Shown one piece after another: positions 58,554 to 64,000 of a DNA stretch of 64,000 nt. Made by a program: the position numbers and the translations under genes. The stretch's first letter is position 1. Each line of letters opens with the position of its first letter. The notes under the pieces were generated by a model. That model ran no database searches and was not told the origin of the DNA. It saw only the letters and a list, made by a program, of their open reading frames with translations. Source of the stretch: Shewanella atlantica (GTDB lineage Bacteria > Pseudomonadota > Gammaproteobacteria > Enterobacterales > Shewanellaceae); assembly GCF_003966265.1 (NCBI RefSeq), contig NZ_RXNV01000003.1:434001-498000 (forward strand), written 5' to 3'.

Positions 58554-59555
58554 ATGGAACTGCTGTGTCCAGCAGGTAACTTGGCATCACTGAAAACGGC
58601 ATTAAATGCCGGTGCCGATGCCGTCTACTTGGGCTTGAAGGATGATACCAACGCCAGATCATTCGCGGGACTGAATTTTACCCCGAAGAAGCTACAGGAA
58701 GCGGCACATTTTACCAAGAAACAGGGAAAAAAGATCTTCCTCACCATCAACACATTTCCAAAGCCAGGCGAGGAGAAACGGTGGTATGAGGCGGTAGATA
58801 TTGCAGCCAATACAGGGATTGATGCCTTGATTGTGGCAGACTTGTCACTTCTCGATTACGCTCATAGCCGCTATCCACATCTGCCCCTTCACCTATCGGT
58901 CCAGGCCAGTGCCACTAACCTAGGCGCATTGCAACTCTATAAAGAGGAGTTCAATATCGAGCGCGCCGTTTTACCACGGGTGTTATCGATGAAACAGGTG
59001 AGAGATCTTGCTAAAGTCACGCCGGTTGATCTTGAGGTGTTCGCCTTTGGTAGCCTGTGTATTATGGCCGAAGGGCGCTGTCACCTTTCATCTTACGTAA
59101 CGGGTCAGTCCCCGAATACCGGCGGGTCTTGCTCCCCGGCAAAACATGTACGTTGGCAGGAGGAGGGAGCCGATAGATTAACTCGTCTTAACGAGGTATT
59201 AATCGATAAGTCAGGCATAGATGAACAGATGGGTTATCCCGTCGTCTGTAAGGGTCGTTACATCACAGAAGGTGACAGTGCCCCATCACACCTGCTTGAG
59301 TCGCCAACCAGCCTTAATACCCTGAGTCTGCTGCCAGAATTGGCCAAGGCAAATGTCGTGTCGTTAAAAATCGAAGGCAGACAACGTAGCCCTGCCTATG
59401 TCGAGCAGGTCACAAAAGTATGGCGCAACGCCATTGATACCTATCTCAGGGACCCACAAAATTATCAAACGCAAGCCGAGTGGAACAGAGCCCTCTCCAA
59501 AGTATCTGAAGGGCAGACCACAACATTGGGTGCCTATGAGCGTACCTGGCAGTGA
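58554..59555 (+). CDS. ubiU: O2-independent ubiquinone hydroxylation protein UbiU (U32)
   Basis: Forms a heterodimer with UbiV that hydroxylates the ubiquinone ring without oxygen, using prephenate. It begins MELLCPAGNLASLKTALNAGADAVYLGL; the ATG at 58554 has CGGAG 8 nt upstream, and an earlier ATG at 58530 was rejected. The four cluster cysteines are visible in GSLCIMAEGRCHLSSYV, GGSCSPAKH and PVVCKGRY. 333 aa against 331 in E. coli. Its stop is 31 bp before the ubiV start. Confidence 0.95.
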   Translation: MELLCPAGNLASLKTALNAGADAVYLGLKDDTNARSFAGLNFTPKKLQEAAHFTKKQGKKIFLTINTFPKPGEEKRWYEAVDIAANTGIDALIVADLSLLDYAHSRYPHLPLHLSVQASATNLGALQLYKEEFNIERAVLPRVLSMKQVRDLAKVTPVDLEVFAFGSLCIMAEGRCHLSSYVTGQSPNTGGSCSPAKHVRWQEEGADRLTRLNEVLIDKSGIDEQMGYPVVCKGRYITEGDSAPSHLLESPTSLNTLSLLPELAKANVVSLKIEGRQRSPAYVEQVTKVWRNAIDTYLRDPQNYQTQAEWNRALSKVSEGQTTTLGAYERTWQ

Positions 59556-59586
59556 TAATATTTGTGCTCGAACACAGGAAGAAAAA

Positions 59587-60447
59587 ATGAAAGCATCACT
59601 CGGCCCTCTGCTTTACTGCTGGCCAAAAGAGAAGGTAATGGAGTTTTACAAATCCGTTGCCGATAGTTCGATCCCATTAGTATATTTGGGCGAAACCATA
59701 TGTAGTCGACGACGAGAACTCAAATTTTCTGACTATATGGAAATAGCTAATATGTTGAGAGAGTCGGGTAAAGAGGTCGTCATCTCGACATTGGCCCTAC
59801 TCGAGGCCCCCTCTGAATATAGCGAACTGAAGAAACAGGTCGATAATGGTGAGTTTATCATCGAAGCCAATGATATGGGGGCCGTTCAGGCTGCCAAGGA
59901 AAAAGGCTTGCCCTTTATTTGCGGACCAACGGTAAATAACTATAATCTGGCCAGCTTAAAAAAACTTCACTCTTGGGGCATGCAGCGATTCGTAATGCCT
60001 GTTGAGTTATCAAAAAACTGGTTAAATACGGTACTCTCGGTTGAGAAGCCTCAATTCGAGGTTGAAGTATTCGGACATGGGTATCTGCCTTTAGCACTCT
60101 CTGCACGTTGTTTTACAGCCCGGCATCAAGGGCTGGCAAAGGATAAATGTCAAACCATCTGTCTCTCAAATCCAAAGGGGCTGTTGGCCCAGACTCAGGA
60201 GTCTCAACCGCTACTGAGATTGAACGGTATACAGACACAATCTGCCGGGTGTATCGATCTTTCACCTGAAATTGGTGAGATGGCAAAAATGGGAGTGGAT
60301 TACTTCAGGGTGTCGCCTTCCGGCATGCCGTGTATTTCGCTTGCGGAGCAGCTTTTTGAAGCCGATGTTTCGGGGCGTGTAGCGAATACAGAAGATCGCT
60401 GTAACGGCTACTGGTATCAAGAGGCTGGCTTTAATAATCTGAGTTAA
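59587..60447 (+). CDS. ubiV: O2-independent ubiquinone hydroxylation protein UbiV (U32)
   Basis: Partner of UbiU. 286 aa from the ATG at 59587, which has AGGA 7 nt upstream; an overlapping longer frame from 59398 is out of frame with ubiU and has no similarity. Cluster cysteines: Cys in LGETICSRRREL near residue 38, and ARCFTARHQGLAKDKCQTIC around 178-195. Complete, with the C-terminal SPEIGEMAKMGVDYFRVSPSG typical of the family. Both ubiU and ubiV are co-transcribed. Confidence 0.95.
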   Translation: MKASLGPLLYCWPKEKVMEFYKSVADSSIPLVYLGETICSRRRELKFSDYMEIANMLRESGKEVVISTLALLEAPSEYSELKKQVDNGEFIIEANDMGAVQAAKEKGLPFICGPTVNNYNLASLKKLHSWGMQRFVMPVELSKNWLNTVLSVEKPQFEVEVFGHGYLPLALSARCFTARHQGLAKDKCQTICLSNPKGLLAQTQESQPLLRLNGIQTQSAGCIDLSPEIGEMAKMGVDYFRVSPSGMPCISLAEQLFEADVSGRVANTEDRCNGYWYQEAGFNNLS

Positions 60448-60474
60448 GTGCAACGTCAAACAAGGCTGTAGGGA

Positions 60475-61203
60475 TTAACTCCTTATGGCCTTGCTCTTCT
60501 CACCTTCTTCAACCTGCTTGATTTGTGCTTGATTTCTCAGGCTTTGTACCATGCCCATTCCCCAAAGCATAAACAGAGTCAGACTTAACCACTCAAGGGT
60601 TGCCGGCCACCAGATATCGGGTCTGGGTAACTCCATCACCATCTCTTGGTAAAACTGCTTGTCTCCCGCTATCAACCCTAAGTCTATATGGGAAAGCACG
60701 AGGAAACATAAGAAGCTGATAAAGGTTAATATGCCGGTAACGGCATTCCAGCTCGAGTAAAACAGCCTCCCCTTCATCGATAGGTATACGAGATAAAGAA
60801 AAGAGCTAAAACTACCGAAATAGAAAAAATACTTAATCGCCATGGTATGCAGATGGTATACGTTGACAGGAAATAATCCGGCTGCCGCAAGTGACATAAA
60901 CGTTAGTACCAAGGAGAGAAATAATGAATAAAGCAGTTTGCTGTCGATCAGCTGAATAGAGAAAAGGCAAAATAAAATTAAACTCAAGCTGCCAAAGAAG
61001 AGCCCCCCATTAATCACCACGGCAAAGGTTGAATGCCCATAGTGACCAAGCTCACTGAGAGTATGATTAAAGAAGTTGAAGTTATGGCCTTCAAAGTCTT
61101 GAAAGCCTAAGGCGGATAGAATTACGCCCATCAAAAGCCCGACAATTCCCAGCGTCCCGAACTTAAACGCAAGACTGGATAGCTTTACACTCTTCTCTAT
61201 CAT
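60475..61203 (-). CDS. DUF998-like multi-pass membrane protein
   Basis: 242 aa with six hydrophobic segments. The first extracytoplasmic loop has FNFFNHTLSELGHYGHS, resembling the conserved Ser-Asp/Glu-Leu-Gly motif of the DUF998 group. Charged C-terminal tail QIKQVEEGEKSKAIRS, which is cytoplasmic. Convergent with ubiV, with no terminator seen between. Function unknown. Confidence 0.68.
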   Translation of the reverse strand: MIEKSVKLSSLAFKFGTLGIVGLLMGVILSALGFQDFEGHNFNFFNHTLSELGHYGHSTFAVVINGGLFFGSLSLILFCLFSIQLIDSKLLYSLFLSLVLTFMSLAAAGLFPVNVYHLHTMAIKYFFYFGSFSSFLYLVYLSMKGRLFYSSWNAVTGILTFISFLCFLVLSHIDLGLIAGDKQFYQEMVMELPRPDIWWPATLEWLSLTLFMLWGMGMVQSLRNQAQIKQVEEGEKSKAIRS

Positions 61204-61683
61204 ATTTCCTTAGTTCACCAATACACTAGCCGAATAACATATATGGAATCATGTTCTATTAACGAGGTCTAGCTCAGATTTTTTACAATTCCCTTTCAAG
61301 AACGCTAATAAACTAACCTACTCTAATATTGTAATAAAAAACAAGACACTTTCGGCTGATAATAACTGCGGCATTAAAGTTCATCATGCCGCTTCCTAGC
61401 CTCCTCCTGCAACACAGCTTTACCCCCACAAGATAAAGAAACAAGTTTATCCATATGTTTTAACAAACTATTTACCGAAAAGTACATAGTGCATTATCCT
61501 GTCAGTGAGTTACAATATAAATACTCAAAAAGATGTAATAACTATTCTCTTTTCGTGGTTAATTTAATACCGCTGGAGAAACGATTTACATACTGTAATT
61601 AAGGAGGTAACCTTGCCAGCCTTAATTTGAATGGATATTCACAGCAAATTTCAAATTGGATGAAATGAAAACTTATTGCAATT
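61204..61683. other. 480-bp intergenic region before the YjiH-type gene
   Basis: Contains an inverted repeat GCGGCAT (61368-61374) / ATGCCGC (61386-61392) and a strong AAGGAGG at about 61601 that is not followed by a usable frame (TTG then five codons and a stop). Otherwise AT-rich, presumed regulatory. Confidence 0.4.
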
Positions 61684-63069
61684 GTGCTAAACCGACAATT
61701 TAGAGTGAAAAAAGTGGCTGAAAAACAAACCCATAACATAAAAACGATACTGACATTTATTATTCCGTCATTAATAGGGCTATTACTATTTATGACACCT
61801 ATCAGCTATCAGGACGCGATTACCATTCCTATCGCTATCGTTTCAAAAGGCCTGCAGGCTTTCCTTGGTGATGCAATAACAGCCATAGTGACTGGCGTGG
61901 TTGTTTTCACGGCCCTGGCATCTGTTATAACCAAATTATTGAAACCTGCACCTATCATTAACAATGCCTTTTTAAACGCTCTGCTCAACATTTCACCTAT
62001 GTGGCTGTTCACCAGAATTTTAGGTGCTGTGTTTATCTTACTGACATTTTCAGGTGTTGGTCCGGAAGCGATTCGCTCCGGAGATACCGGCGCACTGGTC
62101 TTGAACGATCTACTTCCCGTGCTGTTTTGTGTGTTTATTTTCGCTGGAATGTTACTGCCACTACTGCTTAATTTTGGTTTGTTGGAGCTGTTCGGCACCA
62201 TGCTAACCAAAATAATGAGGCCCGTATTCAATCTGCCGGGACGCAGTGCCATCGACTGTATGGCATCATGGCTTGGTGATGGTAGTGTAGGGATCTTAAT
62301 GACGAGTAAGCAGTACGAATCTCGTTTCTATACTCAAAGAGAAGCTGCGGTTATCGGTACTACCTTCTCGGCTGTGTCTATTACCTTCTCTTTAGTGGTT
62401 ATCTCGCAGGTCAAGTTAGAACACATGTTCGTCCCCTTCTACTTGACGGTTTGCCTGGCTGGTATTCTTGCCGCCATTATCGTTCCTAAACTGCCCCCCT
62501 TGTGTTGGAAGAAAGACAATTATATAGACAACACACCAAGACATCCCGATGACGAAGTGATCCCTGCCGGACACGGTGTTTTCTCATGGGGACTCGATCA
62601 GGCGCTCAACAAGGCATCGAAAGCAGGCGGGATCAAACATACGCTAACAGATGGCCTTAAAAATGTCATCGATATGGTATTTGGTGTCATCCCAGTTGTC
62701 ATGGCCATAGGTACAGTTGCCTTGATCATCGCCGAATATACGCCGATATTTGATTACCTGGGTATGCCTTTCATCCCACTACTCGAGCTATTGCAAGTTC
62801 CTGAGGCGGCAGAGGCATCAAAAACCATAGTGGTTGGTTTTGCTGATATGTTTATTCCTTCGATTCTGGCGAGTTCAATTGAGTCAGATATGACTCGTTT
62901 TGTCATTGCGGCGATGTCAGTCACTCAACTTATCTACATGAGTGAAGTGGGTGCCCTGCTTCTTGGCAGTAAAATACCGGTCAATATTCTCGAGTTATTC
63001 GTCGTGTTTATTTTACGAACTCTGGTCACTTTACCTATCATTGCCGGTGTTGCTCATCTCATTTTCTAG
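61684..63069 (+). CDS. YjiH family transporter-like protein (nucleoside-recognition Gate domain)
   Basis: 461-aa integral membrane protein with about ten helices. Two Gate-domain segments are visible: GVGPEAIRSGD then FVFAGMLLPLLLNFGLLELFG-like sequence around 125-185, and LPGRSAIDCMASWLGDGSVGILMTSKQYESRFYTQREAAVIGTTFS, the family signature, near 190-235. The C-terminal half repeats the fold (GFADMFIPSILASSIES). The start is uncertain: GTG 61684 gives the longest frame, while GTG 61705 or 61714 are possible; none has a good ribosome site. Substrate unknown, possibly a nucleoside or small organic acid. Confidence 0.84.
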   Translation: MLNRQFRVKKVAEKQTHNIKTILTFIIPSLIGLLLFMTPISYQDAITIPIAIVSKGLQAFLGDAITAIVTGVVVFTALASVITKLLKPAPIINNAFLNALLNISPMWLFTRILGAVFILLTFSGVGPEAIRSGDTGALVLNDLLPVLFCVFIFAGMLLPLLLNFGLLELFGTMLTKIMRPVFNLPGRSAIDCMASWLGDGSVGILMTSKQYESRFYTQREAAVIGTTFSAVSITFSLVVISQVKLEHMFVPFYLTVCLAGILAAIIVPKLPPLCWKKDNYIDNTPRHPDDEVIPAGHGVFSWGLDQALNKASKAGGIKHTLTDGLKNVIDMVFGVIPVVMAIGTVALIIAEYTPIFDYLGMPFIPLLELLQVPEAAEASKTIVVGFADMFIPSILASSIESDMTRFVIAAMSVTQLIYMSEVGALLLGSKIPVNILELFVVFILRTLVTLPIIAGVAHLIF

Positions 63070-63086
63070 ATAGAAAGTTCCGAATA

Positions 63087-63113
63087 AAAGAGTGGCTTTG
63101 CCACTCTTTTTTT
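63087..63113 (+). terminator. Terminator of the YjiH family gene
   Basis: AAAGAGTGGC-TTT-GCCACTCTTT followed by further T; directly after the stop codon. Confidence 0.9.
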
Positions 63114-63201
63114 TATCCAATCACTTCGCCTCGCACTTTTACGATTTACTTCTAAACTTAAAGACTTAACAGACACAAATAATTAAAGAAAACTCAGCCA
63201 A

Positions 63202-64000
63202 ATGAGAATCCACATCTTCATTTTGATATGGCTATTAGGGTGTTTGCCTCTCACTATGGCCAAACAGCCGAACTTCGACTTCTATGAAGCCGAAGATGGC
63301 CTGTCTATGAATACTGTCAACGACATAGTAACCGATAATGATGGATTTCTCTGGGCCGCGACTCAGGCTGGCCTCAATCGTTTCGACGGTAAAAAATTCA
63401 AAGTTTATAACGTCAGCAATAACCAATATGGACCAAGTGGAAAACACATCACCCGGCTGTTTTATGGACGAAAAAAGCAACTTTGGTTGCTGACAAAAAA
63501 TGATGGAATAAACCAATATCATCCAGCTCACGATACCTTTAGCGCCTACAATCATTTAAACAGCCCGCTACCCGACACAGAGTTTACCGATCTCAGCCAA
63601 GACAGCGATGGCAATATATGGCTGGCAACAAAAGCCGATGGCCTTATTCATTACTCACCAACAGATAATAAAATTATTAATCGGTTTACCGATAACTCTC
63701 AAGAAAACGTTCAAGAAAAGAGCCAAACAAACAAGCTTATCAGTAATGGGATCACCCGGCTTTTTACCGATAAATTCGAGCGCCTATGGATAATATCGGA
63801 CAGAGGTCTCTCATTGATGACCTCAGAATTAACCCTCACTCACTTTCCTCACGACAACACCTTAATCAAGGAGGAGATCACCAGCGTTGAAAGCGGACAG
63901 AGTAACACCCTCTGGATCGGGACCAAGAGTAAGGGGTTATTTTTATTAGATATCCACACTAGTAGTTTCAAGCGCATCGACACTGCAATTGGACTCGAAG
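63202..64000 (+). CDS. Two-component-regulator propeller (Reg_prop) sensor protein, 5' part
   Basis: Open from the ATG at 63202 to the window end, 266 codons. A signal peptide ends near residue 22 (PLTMA). The mature part shows the repeat of periplasmic Reg_prop beta-propellers: GLSMNTVNDIVTDNDGFLWAATQAGLNRFDG, then ITRLFYGRKKQLWLLTKNDGINQY, then SDGNIWLATKADGLIHY and ERLWIISDRGLSLM. Such proteins usually continue into a Y_Y_Y domain, a membrane helix and a cytoplasmic GGDEF or histidine-kinase output that lies outside the window. The ribosome site is weak. Confidence 0.85.
   Translation, partial: MRIHIFILIWLLGCLPLTMAKQPNFDFYEAEDGLSMNTVNDIVTDNDGFLWAATQAGLNRFDGKKFKVYNVSNNQYGPSGKHITRLFYGRKKQLWLLTKNDGINQYHPAHDTFSAYNHLNSPLPDTEFTDLSQDSDGNIWLATKADGLIHYSPTDNKIINRFTDNSQENVQEKSQTNKLISNGITRLFTDKFERLWIISDRGLSLMTSELTLTHFPHDNTLIKEEITSVESGQSNTLWIGTKSKGLFLLDIHTSSFKRIDTAIGLE

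Noticed and set aside
59398..59586. N-terminal extension of the ubiV frame
   Set aside because: It overlaps ubiU in another frame and has no similarity to UbiV; the ATG at 59587 has a good ribosome site.

Overview
The window reads as chromosome of a marine gammaproteobacterium of the Shewanella group. Points in favour: a porin-phoB-phoR block next to rdgC; the gcvA-hydrolase-DUF423-rlmM run; Na+-type flagellar motor genes pomAB beside xseB-ispA-dxs; an NAD-type isocitrate dehydrogenase; many c-di-GMP proteins; and GC-rich dispersed intergenic repeats that I recall from Shewanella genomes. This is inferred from gene content, not from a database search. Layout: 1-3510 holds phoR (cut by the window start), phoB and a porin with Pho-box-like sites. 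3605-13680 holds rdgC, an M61 peptidase, a TPR membrane protein with a decayed GGDEF-like end, a diguanylate cyclase, ppnN, xni and a DUF3192 protein. 13681-18597 is an AT-richer accessory island with a tightly overlapping three-gene cassette (metallophosphoesterase, ORC/Cdc6-like ATPase, unrecognised third protein). It is bounded by GC-rich repeat debris and is my best candidate for an undescribed system, possibly anti-phage. 18598-20590 holds a GNAT acetyltransferase, an ICMT-like methyltransferase and a marC family gene broken by a 31-bp duplication, with two diverged copies of its own 3' end downstream. 20713-28218 holds an S9 peptidase, NAD-isocitrate dehydrogenase, rlmM, a DUF423 protein, an alpha/beta hydrolase and gcvA. 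28400-38711 holds a small secreted protein, thiI, pomAB, xseB-ispA-dxs, grpE, nadK and a TonB-domain protein. 38910-51762 holds a MATE exporter, a COG0523 GTPase, a nuclease-like lipoprotein, a DEAD-box helicase, two EAL proteins, a solute-binding protein, a thioesterase and an HDOD protein. 52065-60447 groups three U32 proteins (TrhP, UbiU, UbiV) with a YfhL ferredoxin, UbiT, an acyl-CoA dehydrogenase and a HypX-like protein. 61203-64000 holds a membrane protein, a YjiH-type transporter and the start of a propeller-type sensor. How the genes work together: phoBR with the porin forms a phosphate-response unit. xseB-ispA-dxs is the usual isoprenoid-precursor operon. ubiT and ubiUV support oxygen-independent ubiquinone hydroxylation and trhP the equivalent tRNA hydroxylation, with the ferredoxin as a plausible electron donor. 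At least four proteins make, break or may sense c-di-GMP. No tRNA, rRNA, CRISPR array, transposase or integrase was seen.
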